Both the position numbers and the translations under genes were made by a program. A stretch of 64,000 nucleotides of DNA from positions 105,896,618 through 105,960,617 of the forward strand of contig OY757913.1 in assembly GCA_963585895.1 (NCBI GenBank), read 5' to 3'. This document shows positions 20,881-31,722 of the stretch, one piece after another (within the stretch, counting starts at the first letter, position 1; each line of letters begins with the position of its first letter). The stretch is from Sepioteuthis lessoniana. Lineage: Eukaryota; Mollusca; Cephalopoda; Myopsida; Loliginidae. The notes under the pieces were generated by a model, which had not been told where the DNA came from, searched no databases, and saw nothing but the letters and a program-made list of their open reading frames with translations.

Positions 20881-21020
20881 TTGACATTTATTAAACTAAG
20901 CAGATTGATAAAGCATTCGAATAAAAAAAACATCTGAAACCAATCATTTCTGTTTCACTTAGACAATTTAAAGGTAACCGTTAAGTATAATTTGATTGTA
21001 ACATACAGTTATATATTCCT

Positions 21021-21395
21021 TCCCTGGCCTTTTGGCTTGGCCGTCTGGCATTCGTGTCAATGGCAGATTCGAGGCCGAAAAGCCCCCCAACTTCCATTGG
21101 GACACCTTCGGGTGGGCGAGCTGCAACCTTTGTCCCCTATGTATAGCAGTAGACCTTGCTGTCTAGTTCAAAGCTATACCCCGGCCTACGTGCCCGGATC
21201 CAAATTTGGATTCGTGAAACTGCTTGCCTCATTAGAGCCACATTGCACTTGGTGGGTCGATGAGCAGTACAGACCAGCTGGGTTCGAGTCTCAGCTCGTT
21301 CCTGACCCCCCCCCCCTTTATCCCCACTTTAATCGGCCTTCGGGCTTTCGACCTTGTGTCAAGTCCTGTCTGGTGGGAGGCAGGGACAAATATCA
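21021..21395 (+). repeat. SINE-E, GC-rich, with TSD
   Basis: A GC-rich block in AT-rich DNA, flanked by agt(t/c)atatattcct at 21007-21020 and 21397-21410. It contains a B-box-like ctgggttcgagtctcagctc at about 21278 and a C13 run at about 21307. No other copy in this window, so family status is inferred from the flanking duplication and the Pol III-like box. A 144-codon frame across it has no recognisable domain. Confidence 0.55.
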
Positions 21396-21410
21396 TAGTC
21401 ATATATTCCT

Positions 21411-21859
21411 ACTATTTCTGAGCTAGCCGTATCTTTCGTTCAATCTTCTATACTTTGTACGATACCGTTTCTATTATAAGCAACTATCCATCACCAGATA
21501 ATCATTTGGGCTTTTAAAGGTGTTTTCATATCCAAATATAGAAAAAACTTCAACGAAGTGGCATTTACGATACAAGCCCGTTGTGAAAAATGCTCATGGA
21601 ATTAATACAGCTGCTTTTAATACAAACTTCTTTGTTCATGTTCTGAAATGCACAAATTTTATTTATATTTTCTAAGTTTAACTTAATATAACTCGAGAAA
21701 AATCTGTGGAAATAGAAATCATCAATCTTTTGATATATCTATATCAAACTCTTTATCTCATTCAGCCTATATTTGCCTATATCAGATTAATTATTTAAGT
21801 CTTTAAGTGCTTGTTTTCGTTACTCCCTTTGTCAGATCATACCGGGTTATTTTACCAAT
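21411..21859. other. No feature seen
   Basis: AT-rich, unassigned. Confidence 0.45.
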
Positions 21860-21875
21860 CCACCTGACATCTGCG

Positions 21876-22010
21876 GACGCGCCTTTGGTGGTGTAATGGT
21901 TAGCAAGCTCGACTAGCAAACCTACACGAGTGAGTTCGAGTCTCATTGGGTGTCCCTTTCATATGGCCTTGTGCCCCATCTAAGCAAAAAAAAAAAAGCT
22001 TAGTAAATTA
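21876..22010 (+). repeat. SINE-D, young, perfect 16-bp TSD
   Basis: About 135 bp: ggtggtgtaatggttagcaa (A box), gtgagttcgagtctcattgg (B box), tggccttgtgcc, an A-run and gtaaatta end. Perfect flanking repeat ccacctgacatctgcg at 21860-21875 and 22011-22026. A sister copy lies at 49823-49953. Confidence 0.9.
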
Positions 22011-22028
22011 CCACCTGACATCTGCGTA

Positions 22029-22470
22029 CTTTCATTCTCTCGCTCTCTCTCTCTCGTTCTCTCACTCTCTAAACACACACACATATATATATATGTATAT
22101 ATTGAATACTTGCATTGATGTATGTATCGGTGTGTTTATATCGATTTCTATGCTAGGTTATAAATATAAATCTATCTAAATATCTATCAATCGATTGAAC
22201 GATCTATCTCCTTTTATTTATGTATATATCCAGATGTTCAAATTTATCTCTGCAGTGCTTATGTATGTATGTATGTATGTCTCAGTGTACTCGTATTCAT
22301 CCCTTTGCAATTTCATCAACATCTATCTATTTCTCTTCCTATATATATATATATATATATATATATGCATCAAAGATATAGTTTGTTATATTTATGAATA
22401 AAGAATGCTCGATATCAGTGTATATATATATATATATATATATAGATAGATAGATAGATAGATATAATCA
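22029..22470. repeat. Cluster of microsatellites
   Basis: (TC)n(CA)n(TA)n near 22030-22100, (TATG)n near 22261-22281, (AT)n near 22340-22366, and (AT)n(GATA)n at 22421-22463. Confidence 0.9.
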
Positions 22471-22990
22471 TTATTAAGTGCGTTAACTATTCTAGCTAAC
22501 GTTAACTTTTTTCGATCGGTGTTATTCCCTCTCCACCGTTTAAAAATTATTCTTATACGACGGGACTGTGTCCAAAAAAGAACTCTTATAAAGAACAACA
22601 CGAGAATGTAAATATGAACGTACAATGAACATGATTCCCTAACATAAAATTACCCTAGATTTGTTGACATGCCGTTAAAATAAATCAAATAAGTCTGGAA
22701 ACCCGACAGTTAAAATTAAGTCAAACATGAACACTTCCGTTTGGTATAGACGAAATTTATTGTTTTGCGAAAGGTTTCAAGCAGTCGGCTCAAAAGACAG
22801 GTAACAGGGAAGAATCTTGTGGCAACCGACAAGAAACTGATATACAGTGAGAGATGAAAGAGAGACTTTGTTATTCTTCCACTCACCGGCAGTTTTATGC
22901 GTGTGTGTTTGTTTCCACCACGGCAGCCTTCGTCGTCCCTCTTTGTGTGTCCTTCCAAATTTCTTGTCATCTCCGAGAATCGGGATCTTA
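22471..22990. other. No feature seen
   Basis: Several short overlapping frames (22716-23087 minus) lie here but show no domain and run into the mariner inverted repeat. Unassigned. Confidence 0.4.
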
Positions 22991-22994
22991 TATA

Positions 22995-23895
22995 AGAGGT
23001 GCATACGATAAGTTTCCAAACTTTTTTCGTATGGGCATTTAAAATTGCCGTAGACTCTCGAAAATTCAGTATGTTATTGCTGACCAATTTTTATGATTTC
23101 AGATTCAAATGAACAGCTACAGCGGCAATTGGATTACACCCTACTAAAGCCTGATTTTCACAGCTGGTAAATTTCAAAAATGCAATCTAGACGTGAGGAC
23201 ACTTTTGAAGAACGATATATAATAACATTCTTTTGAAAACTTGGAAAAAATGTCACAGAAACGTATGGAATGCTTCAGACTGCTTTTAGAGCATCTTGCA
23301 TGAATCAAGCATCAGTTTTTGAGTGGCATAAGGAATTCAAAGAAAGCAGGGAGTCTGTGAGGGATGATGAGAGGTGTGGGAGGAGTAAGGAAGTCAATAC
23401 ACCAGAGTTGATAGGCCTAAGGGTTAGGGTTAGGGTTAGTATATTGAGGTTTTAAGGGAATTCAGGAAGAGATTCCGTCAGACGAGGCAGCACTCTTCAA
23501 ATCGGGTCAGTGGAATTTCCACCAGGACAACAACTCCATCCCTGTCACAGACTATTTGACCGAGGTGGGCATCAAGACAGTTCTGCAGCCTCCCTATAGT
23601 CCAGACCTTGCACTCCTTGACTTTTGGTTATTCCCTAAGCTCAGAGGCTGTCGTTATGAGAATTGAGGAGATGAAAGAGTCAGTGACGAAGGTCATTGAC
23701 ACGCTTACACAAGAGAGCTTCCATGGGGCCTTCCAGAGGACTTCCATGGCGCTTTCGAGAAGTTGTTGGAATAGTACAACAAGTGCATTGGAGCCGGAGG
23801 AGATTACTTCAAAAGGGACTAGAGTTTCATGCGTATACTACCAATAAAAGTGTCCATACGAAAAAAACGTCTGGAAACTTATTTAATGATCCTCG
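22995..23895 (+). mobile_element. Mariner transposon, internally deleted
   Basis: Terminal inverted repeats of about 39 bp (left from 22995, gaggtgcatacgataagttt; right 23854-23895, reverse complement gaggatcattaaataagttt), with TA on both sides (22993-22994, 23896-23897). The transposase is readable in pieces: REDTFEERYIITFF, ECFRLLLEHL, QASVFEWHKEFKESRESVRD, DDERCGRSKEVNTPELIG (the N-terminal HTH region), then after a gap VLREFRKRF, QWNFHQDN, VTDYLTEVGIKTVLQPPYSP, DFWLFPKLRGC, EEMKESVTKVIDTLTQESFH. The second and third catalytic Asp contexts (HQDN and PYSPDLA..D) remain; the middle third, including the first Asp, is deleted. Several frameshifts. The element is 0.9 kb against about 1.3 kb for a full mariner. 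Confidence 0.9.
23418..23439 (+). repeat. Telomere-like (TTAGGG)n patch at a deletion junction
   Basis: Three and two-thirds units of the metazoan telomere hexamer (taaggg, ttaggg, ttaggg, ttag) lie exactly between the two halves of the mariner transposase, where about 400 bp of expected coding sequence is absent. Confidence 0.85.
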
Positions 23896-23897
23896 TA

Positions 23898-25335
23898 TTT
23901 GTGTTCATGGTGTGATAACTGTTGTCGGTGAACGGTTAGGTTCTTTTGGGATGACTCTGAGTTTCCTATCAGACTATTTTTTCTTCTTAACCCTTTCACT
24001 TGTTGTCTTCTTTGCCTTTGAGACATTCTAAGAGAATTAAGGATGAAAGGAAAGAGACAAGTATACCTTTTAACCTAAATTTTATTGAAGGTTTTACCGA
24101 TTATTCTGTGATGTAAATGTTTTCCTGTACTAGTAGAAATAGTCGTGTCTCCTAGACAATATATTAGAGTTATTTTTCATGAATAATATGTTTGCCGTTT
24201 GTCCAACGGGTGTTTTCAAAGAGGTATGATTTTCAGAAGCTGTTTCTAATAGGAGGCACAGCTGGCTACCAGGCCTTGGACCCAATCAACACATGCACTC
24301 ACTTCTAGCAGCCGAAAGAAAAGGGTCCGTCAAACAGCAGTGGGGAAAGTTTACTAAAGGAGAATTTCCCTTCAGTGCCAGGAAGCCCATCACTCTCATA
24401 CATGCTCGGATTTCGCTTCTTGTCCGAAGCCTCCTGGAAAGATGTTACTTTTGAAGTTATTCAATTTTTTTAAAAAAATCCTCGCATTTTCATTTACTGT
24501 CACTCAAATATAATTGAACCAACATTATATTTTCACAGAGTTCTACGATTAGAACCTATTCATATTCCACAATACAGGAAAATAAGGGATTTCACCTGCC
24601 TGTTAAGAAAGCCGTATAGTTCAGCAGCGGAAATGTGAGTACAGTAAACAGGTTAGTTTAGCAGTCCGCTCTATGTAGAGAAAAATAACAAATTCTCATC
24701 TCAGAAACATACATATGAATAAAACATCTATAAAGAACGAGTAGGATACTAAAATACGTTCGTAGGTGAGGCTTTGGATCTCAGGAGAAATGGAATCACC
24801 TTAACTCCAATGAGGATTTTAATCTGTTTTAGTCAAATCGAATAGGTTCCCATCTATGCGTCGAGCCAATCTGATTAAAATGGATTTAATCATCAGAAAT
24901 TAATTGGCTCGTAAAACATTGATATTACTCCGGTTGTAAACACTTGTGAAATTGTAATTAGCTTAAGGCCAATTAGAAAAAAAATCTAGAAAACAAAAAG
25001 AAGGAAAGCAACTGTATGGATACTTGTAGGAACGAACTAAAGAAATTGGGTACGAGTTGACATGGATATGGTAATGAATATCAATCCCGAAGACAGGAAC
25101 TGAATTTATTTGTATAGCAGCCTAAAATAAAGCCATAAGAATTAATTACGTCGAAGCAAAAATTGATCATAATTAGAAGAATAGAAAATGTTAGCTGCAA
25201 GGGGACAAAGACAAATTTACTCATATAAGTGAACACATTTCAACAGGGATATTTGAATAGATATGACCGGATGGAAAAGGTGATTTGCAGGCAAGAGTCA
25301 AGTTGATTGAATTTAAACGATATTAATAAAGGGTA
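23898..25335. other. Unassigned 1.4 kb
   Basis: No transposon, SINE or gene recognised. 24210-24440 is less AT-rich and looks unique. A motif near 25139-25168 (aattaattacgtcgaagcaa) recurs near 45298, suggesting an unrecognised old repeat. Confidence 0.4.
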
Positions 25336-25354
25336 TAGACACAAACCAATTTAC

Positions 25355-25790
25355 CCGGGATAATTTACCAGTTTCAGTTTTGCCAATGGTGATTTGCCAG
25401 TGTCAGTTTTCCCTGTGGCAATTTACCAGTTTAAGTTTTGCCAGTGGTGATTTGCCGGTTTCAGTTTTCCCTGTGGCAATTTATCAGTTTCAGTCTTGCC
25501 AGTGGTGATTTGCCAGTTTCAGTTTTCCCTGTTCAATTTGCCAGTAGAGGTTTAATAGTTTCATTTTTCCCAGGGGTGATTTCTCGGCGGAAATTTTCCA
25601 GTGGCACTATACTAGTTTCAGTTTTCCCTGTGACGATTTTCTAGTATCAGTTTTGCCAGTGGTAATTTGCCAGTGTCAAATACCAAGTAGCAAACGCAAG
25701 TATCAGTTTTGCTTGTGATGATTTGCTAGGGACAATTTCCCTTGTGGCGTTTTGCCAGTGTCAGGTGTATTTGTTTTAATGTTGCCAGTG
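25355..25790. repeat. Minisatellite of about 31 bp with dimer order
   Basis: About 13 degenerate units built on cagttttgccagtggtgatt and cagttttccctgtggcaatt. The two forms alternate in the best part (25375-25530), giving a dimer of about 62 bp. Confidence 0.85.
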
Positions 25791-25814
25791 GCGGCTTCCC
25801 AAAATCTATTTGTA

Positions 25815-26030
25815 AGTGTCAGCGCATGGAACGGTCTCAAAAATTTGGAAAAGAAACTGGAAGAATTAGAAAATAGTCGAAGAATCGATACCGAACTATA
25901 GCATTGTTGAGATCGGCTAGAATACTGAGAAGAGTCCTGAAAACCTGAAGAGACTTGCTGTCACTCAGAATCCAGTAAAATACTGCAAACTGCCGCTGTT
26001 GTGAAAAACTCGAATAATAAAAATAATGAG
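25815..26030 (+). mobile_element. ARILR-type LINE, extreme 3' end
   Basis: Reads NLEKKLEELEN, then RSARILRRVLKT and LLSLRIQ, followed by ctgttgtgaaaaactcgaat and (AAT)-like end. Same 3' region as 8590-8911 and 48500-48640. Confidence 0.65.
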
Positions 26031-26325
26031 CGAAATAGTTGCTGCGCGATACACAATTTTGAACAATCTACTTCCTTTTGTCTATATTTTGAGAATTTTG
26101 ACAGGAAGTTAAGTGTTAGGAACCTAAACTAGAAAATGTATTTCATTTGATGTGTAAATAAGGGTTATTTTTTTTCGCGAGCAGCAAGCCATGGGGACAT
26201 TTTGTCGCAACTTCCGAGACCTTAATATTGAGTAGAAAAGTTTAATTCTCTTTATATCAATAGTTAATAAAAACAGTTACTGCGTCTCAAATTTTCAATG
26301 GCTGCATCTGCGACAACGCAGGCGT
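26031..26325. other. No feature seen
   Basis: Unassigned. Confidence 0.4.
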
Positions 26326-26353
26326 GACCAAAAAAAAAAAAATGAACCAAACA

Positions 26354-26384
<31 letters not shown>

Positions 26385-26760
26385 TCGTTCCCCAACCCCC
26401 AACACACACACAGGCAACAAAAAATATTTTGAGAGTAGACTGAAGTTTTGTAAGTGGAACTTTTTTCTCTTTTTGCAGGTGTGTGCGCATGATTATATGC
26501 AAGTGTGTATTTATGCATGTGTATGTGCGTGGGGGTGGGCTGGCGGAGTTTATTCCTTCTATCATTTTCTTCTGCTTTCGGGAAAGGAATACGATGAAAG
26601 CCGAAAAAAAAATATTAAGAAAAATTTGCTTTTGAGGTTTCAGCATAACAAAAATGCGTTAAAAAGGGGAAAATCAAAAACAAAAAAAAACAAAAAAAAA
26701 AACAAAAAAAAACGAACAAACAAAAACCAAAACAAAACAAAAAAACAAACAATAAACAAA
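26326..26760. repeat. (CA)n tract and A-rich low complexity
   Basis: (CA)n at 26357-26386 and 26403-26412; (A)nC-rich sequence at 26670-26760. Frames here are artefacts. Confidence 0.85.
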
Positions 26761-26947
26761 GGAAAGGTAGAATCATCTTGAGAAATACGTTATCAACTTT
26801 GTTATTGAATAATACTTCGTAAAAGTAAATTTGCAATTTCTTTTTATAAATGAAATCAGATATGATGGTAAGAAGCAACTTTATGTTTTGCCAGACAGTA
26901 AAAAAACTTGAAGATTTAAAATGTCTACCGAAAACTTCGTAAATTTA

Positions 26948-26978
26948 AACACACTCACACAGACACACACAGACACAG

Positions 26979-27048
<70 letters not shown>
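26948..27048. repeat. Microsatellite (CA)n(TA)n
   Basis: CA-type repeat with GACA variants, then about 27 TA units. Confidence 0.95.
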
Positions 27049-27049
<1 letters not shown>

Positions 27050-27124
27050 GTCATATATATTGAGAGATGTTTGTAAATATTACATTTACATACCATTGTT
27101 TGGTACACATTGTTTGCATGAAGA

Positions 27125-27365
27125 CACTATCAATGGGTCGAATGGAATTAAACAGCGTACTTATGCTGAACTAAATAGCTTGAAATAGGACCGTTTTGAC
27201 TTTTAAATTGCGTATTTATGCTAAATAGAACTGTTTGAAATAGAACTGTTTTTGAAATTGAAACTGGGCACTTACACCAAACTGAATTGTTTGAAATCTA
27301 ATTCAGCGTTAAATGACACGAAAAGGGTTGATACGCCGTAAAACACACCAACCAACAAACCAACG
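27125..27365 (+). mobile_element. HBT-a body and tail, headless
   Basis: Four body units (gcgtacttatgctgaac, gcgtatttatgctaaat and related) then tail gaaaagggttgatacgccgt and (AACC)n. Confidence 0.65.
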
Positions 27366-27394
27366 AAAGAGGACACAGCGATCACTATAAAACT

Positions 27395-27535
27395 GTTCAG
27401 ATTGCATGACCTCGTTTTACTCTCTCCCTCGCCATTCATGGTGTGTCCATGTGTCTTAGTCTAAAGGAAAACGTCCATTATGATCTCGTCCTTACTTCTA
27501 CAGTAATGCTCTGCATATTGTGCTTATAATATTTG
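27395..27535 (-). mobile_element. Old RTE fragment
   Basis: ctctccctcgccattcatgg and gatctcgtccttacttctac match the minus-strand RTE 3' region, with large internal losses. Confidence 0.5.
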
Positions 27536-27539
27536 GATA

Positions 27540-27716
27540 GTCAAATAGATGTATTTGAAAGTTAAGCTCATAGTTAAAAAAGAATAAACTGAATTATGTG
27601 AAATAGAACTGTTTGATCATTTAACTCTGTGTAAACAAATGACTGATGTTTAATTTAATTTTTAGTCATACATAGCAATACTTGGGACTATTTAATTTTG
27701 TTGACTTATGTTTACA
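27540..27716 (+). mobile_element. HBT-b body
   Basis: ctgtttgatcatttaactct, acaaatgactgatgtttaat and atagcaatacttgggactat are HBT-b body units, leading directly into the tail array. Confidence 0.65.
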
Positions 27717-28340
27717 AATCATAAATATCTAATGTATATGCATAAACCAAATTTGGCATCAAATAACCTATAATGGTTGATATGCCATAAAACCAAACCA
27801 AAACAAATCATATATATTTAATCTTTATGTATAAACCGAATTTGGCATCAAATAACCTACAATGGTTGATATGCCATAAAGGCAAACCAAACCAAATCAT
27901 ATATAATTAATCTTTATGTATAAACCGAATTTGTCATCAAATAACTTACAATGGTTGATATGCCATAAAACCCAACCAAACCAAATTATATATATTTAAT
28001 ATATATGTAAAAAGAAGATTTGGCATTTAATAAGTTACAATGGTCGATGTTCCATAATACACAATCAAACCAAATTATATATATTCAATATATTTGTATA
28101 AAGAGGATTTGTCAGTAAATAACCTACAATGGTTGATATGCCATAAAACCCTAACAAACCAAATTCTATATATCTAATATTTTATGTATAAAGAGGATTT
28201 GGCATAAAATAACCTACAATGGTTGATATGCCATAAAACCAAACTAAAACAAATCATATATATTTAATCTATATGTATAAACCGAATTTGGCATCAAATA
28301 AAATACAATGGTTGATATGCCATGGAACCCAACCAAACCA
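27717..28340 (+). repeat. Seven-unit tandem array of the HBT tail (89 bp)
   Basis: Unit starts at about 27717, 27806, 27895, 27984, 28073, 28162 and 28252, a constant period of 89-90 bp. Each unit holds catatatatttaat, a gaatttggcat..., cctacaatggttgatatgcc and an (AAACC)-type end. So the whole 3' tail, including its terminal simple repeat, is tandemly amplified. Confidence 0.9.
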
Positions 28341-28469
28341 TCAATTTTTATAAAAGAATATAAAATAATTTTTCTTTTCTCAATAAACAAATTGGTAATC
28401 AACATTTATCTTTTAAAGTGTGCGGTAGAAATATCTCCCACAATTTCAACTACCACATGTGAATGCAAG

Positions 28470-29171
28470 TTCGTTGTTGTTTGGGTTTTATGACATATCA
28501 ACACTTGTAGGTTATTCAATGCCAAATCCATTTTTATATAAATAATCTGTTCTATTTCAAACAAATCAGTTTAGCATCAGTTGACAATTTACTTGTCAAA
28601 AACATTTCTATTTCAAGCTATTTAACCTGGTCAAACAGTTCTAATTCAACCAAATCAGATTAGTATAAGTATAGATTTCATTTACTCACAGTTAAATTTC
28701 AAAACACTTCTATTTAAAAAAATTCTGTTTACAGTCTCATTCTCAAAAACAGTTCCATTTCAAAGAATTCAGTTTAGCATAAGTACGCAGTTTAAATGTT
28801 AGTACACAGTTTAATTGTTAAAAAACATTTTTATTTCAAGCTATTCCGTTAAGTCAAACAGTTCTAATTCAAACAATTCAGTTTAGCATGCGTTGTAGTT
28901 TAAATATCAAAACAAATCTATTTCAAGTAATTTAGTTCAGCATAAGTGCACGGATTAGTTCTATTTAGGACAATATCAGGTGCTATCACTCCAGGCCAGA
29001 GTAGACCTGGCAGCGGTGGCAACCGGTGGGTACTCCATATTCCCTAACGATCCAGCATTACTGGATCCTCTCCATCAGATTGTTTAGGGTCATAAACAAG
29101 ACACTCGTTGGGCGGCGTTTACTCCTCTGCAGAGGTGCAGTCGCTGTATTCTACAGCCCCAGCCATCTGGG
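28470..29171 (-). mobile_element. HBT-a element, near complete
   Basis: Tail (tatgacatatcaacacttg), body of several units, head with tagg-tcaggtgctatcactc, gatccagcattactggatc, ctgcagaggtgcag and ccccagccatctgg. The head hairpin here carries a paired change relative to other copies (see findings). Confidence 0.8.
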
Positions 29172-29748
29172 CAAGTTAATACAAGCGAACTTAGGCCAGT
29201 GGCAATGGTAACTTCCTCTGGTAAAACCCTTATATTTTTTAGAAAAGATTAGCAACGGTCGTTTGTTGAACCGGTGCACAACGTGAGTTTGCTGTTAATA
29301 CGGTTTTTTTTTTTAAATACATGCAAATCTGTTATAACTACTTAGGAAACTTTTTTTGCACATTTCATTTTACAATGGAACGATAGTGGAAGGTAAAATC
29401 AATACTGGGTCGAAAATTTCACAACCATTAGTTCCTCGAGTTAAAATGTCACCCGAAAAGCTCAAAATGCTAGAACTCCAGAAAATGTTTAAACTGAGAG
29501 ACAGTCTGTCGTGCAATGTTCAACCCGAACAGCCCGTTGATATGCTAATTCTCTGGGATTGTCTGGTTTAACAACCCCATCACAAAAAATGTAAGGCATT
29601 ATCTTGATAGGGATTCCAGTGACAATTACCTAAGTTCAGTCGTGTCACACAGGTGACAGTTTCAAATGTCGAATAGTCTTTGTCGTATACAGTATATTGG
29701 GTTTCTTTTGCTCAGGTATTATTAGCAACAACAAATTGAACAGTTTTT
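29172..29748. other. Unassigned
   Basis: A 71-codon frame (29356-29571) reads plausibly but has no recognised domain, splice context or homologue that I can name; not called. Confidence 0.35.
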
Positions 29749-29968
29749 ATTTTGTTTAATGGCATATCAACCTTCGTAGCTTATTCAATGCAAAAGCAAT
29801 CCTTGTAGAAAGACAGTAGTGATACAATTACACCCATAGCTGGTGAGGGGTGAATGCAGTTCATATGTTTTCCGTGGTTATTATTTCAAAAGTGAACACT
29901 GGAGTTCGAACCTCTTTGCTTCGAGGTCACAGTCCAACACTTTAGCTATTTTGACACGGGGATTCACC
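29749..29968 (-). repeat. SINE-C copy
   Basis: gtttaatggcatatcaacct tail, acacccatagctggtgagg core, tggagttcgaacctctttgc, head to gacacggggattc. Confidence 0.75.
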
Positions 29969-30212
29969 CGTCATTTTTATACATAGTACAGCATAATGTA
30001 AATGTTTACTAGGAACAGGAGACATTATGTATCTATAAGAAAAAAAGGGTTGTATTTCTGTTCTACCACAGTTCGTATTTATAGCAAGATAACACAGTTA
30101 GTTTGTGGCAAGATAGCAAACGATAATTTCGGAATAAGCTGAGTTGCGCTTAGCTGAGCTCGGCCAATCTGTTTTTTACAATAAATCTCGCCCTTCTTAC
30201 ACAGCATGTCTT
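29969..30212. other. No feature seen
   Basis: Unassigned. Confidence 0.4.
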
Positions 30213-30285
30213 GGAAGGAGTCCCCGTGGCGTAGTAGCTAACGAGCTGGACTGTGACATCAATCGGTCTTTTTCATGATTCTGTA
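30213..30285 (+). repeat. SINE-C head fragment
   Basis: gagtccccgtggcgtagtag and ctaacgagctggactgtgac: tRNA-like head only. Confidence 0.6.
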
Positions 30286-30351
30286 TCCATTGAGTAAGAT
30301 GACATAACGAACAAATGTGTACAAAATTAGACGGAAACCATTGTAAGGGCA

Positions 30352-30706
30352 TCATCATCATCATCATCATCATCATGTCGTGCCGCTAAAATGGATATCT
30401 CTGACCTTCTCTCGACACTTTTCCCTATCATTCATCGCCTCTGGCAGGTCTTCAAGGCTACATCCCGTATCCTCCCATAGCTGCTGTATGTATGTTCGAG
30501 CTAGTCATCCTGCTTTTGCTCGGCCATATGTGGGGGTCCATAGGAGTACATCATTTATGAGCTCGTCTCTGCTTCTCCAGCTGTGTGCTGCGAGTATGGT
30601 TCGTCTAACTTGAATAGTTTACGTGATGGAAGGCAGGTGGTCGTATAGTTGGTGCTTTCTGTGGTGTTGCCGCCAGGACTTATTCAATATTGCTCGCAAC
30701 GTTTCT
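30352..30706 (-). mobile_element. RTE-type LINE, 5'-truncated
   Basis: (CAT)n at 30352-30376 is the 3' end. The minus strand carries the RTE C-terminus to the region of MLRAILNKSWRQH with several substitutions and frame changes. Confidence 0.8.
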
Positions 30707-30779
30707 ATTTAGGAGAAAGTAAAGAATTTAAATGAACATTTCATAGACATCTTCGGTGGACATGTAAACCAATAAGACA

Positions 30780-30783
<4 letters not shown>

Positions 30784-30820
<37 letters not shown>
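30784..30820. repeat. Microsatellite (TA)n
   Basis: About 17 units. Confidence 0.95.
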
Positions 30821-31471
30821 ATATTTTAAAGCTACATGTTTAGACGTGTTTTTTTTTTTTGTCTTTTTTTTAATCTTTAATTCTTAAAAAGTTTGTTTTT
30901 GTAGCAAAGATCTTTTCTTTTTTGAAAAAAAGTTCGAACAAAAGTTATCTCACTAAATTTTCAAAACAGAGGTGAGTTGAGAGCTAGGTGTCGAGAGCGG
31001 AATAAAGGCATCACATCGACATAGCCAATTTTGGGCGTGACATAAAGTTGTTCCTGTGGTGGCGTATTGAATGTATCTAATTCATATTAAACTGGGATTC
31101 CTTCGTCTAAGAGATTAGACGCAAGGAACCCATAAATTAGATAGATACCCTCATGTGTCCATGCTGCTGCTGCTATTGAAGAGCCGCCAGTGAGACGTCT
31201 GCACTGGGTGGCGTTGTCCAGCTAAAGAGACTGGGTTTGGCAGCTTACCCAATTTCTGCTGCCCGGGAAAAGAGGTCCGAAGTGAATAGGATAAGTCATC
31301 CTGATTGGGTGAAATTATGCGTCGAATTAAATTGCGCGCCAAACCAAAATACGAAGTTTTCCTTCCACTACAGGTTTGTCCTAATATAATATCACCACCA
31401 CTCATTCAGAAAAACGTGGAGGTATGGTCATTATGAACTCTACACAAAATAACAATAAACTGACAGAATTA
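30821..31471. other. Unassigned, partly GC-richer
   Basis: 31010-31410 is less AT-rich, with a CTG run at 31163-31174. No element boundary recognised. The minus-strand 84-codon frame has no domain. Confidence 0.35.
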
Positions 31472-31722
31472 TAAGTAAAGTTCGCGATCTAAGTCGAGGG
31501 TGACCCGAAGGCTCTCTTTTCAATTGCTACTACACCAAGGTGTAAGGGAGGGCGCTTCTTCTTTTCCTGGATTGCTTCATTTCATCCTTGAAACGTACCA
31601 TATAATGCTGAGTGTTAAGCAAGGAGGTATCAAGAACCATTTTTAACGTCTTTGGTATGACTCGACTTGAGATTGAACCCCAGTTTCCTGGGCCATTGAC
31701 GAACACTCTACCACTAACTGGT
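31472..31722 (-). repeat. SINE-A copy
   Basis: Minus strand: aagtaaagttcgcgatcta tail, ctgagtgttaagcaaggagg, gactcgacttgagattgaac B-box region, head ccattgacgaacactctacc. Confidence 0.85.

Noticed and set aside
20992-21426. 144-codon open frame as a gene
   Set aside because: Covers SINE-E and its flanking duplications; composition explains the open frame.
23270-23455. Mariner-derived frame as a domesticated host gene
   Set aside because: Frameshifts, a missing catalytic segment and intact TIR/TA boundaries show a dead transposon copy.
24210-24440. GC-richer patch as an exon
   Set aside because: No open frame with splice-site context or recognisable protein; left unassigned.
27717-28340. 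Regularly spaced repeats resembling a CRISPR array
   Set aside because: Units are contiguous 89-bp tandem copies of a retroelement tail with no unique spacers, in an animal genome.
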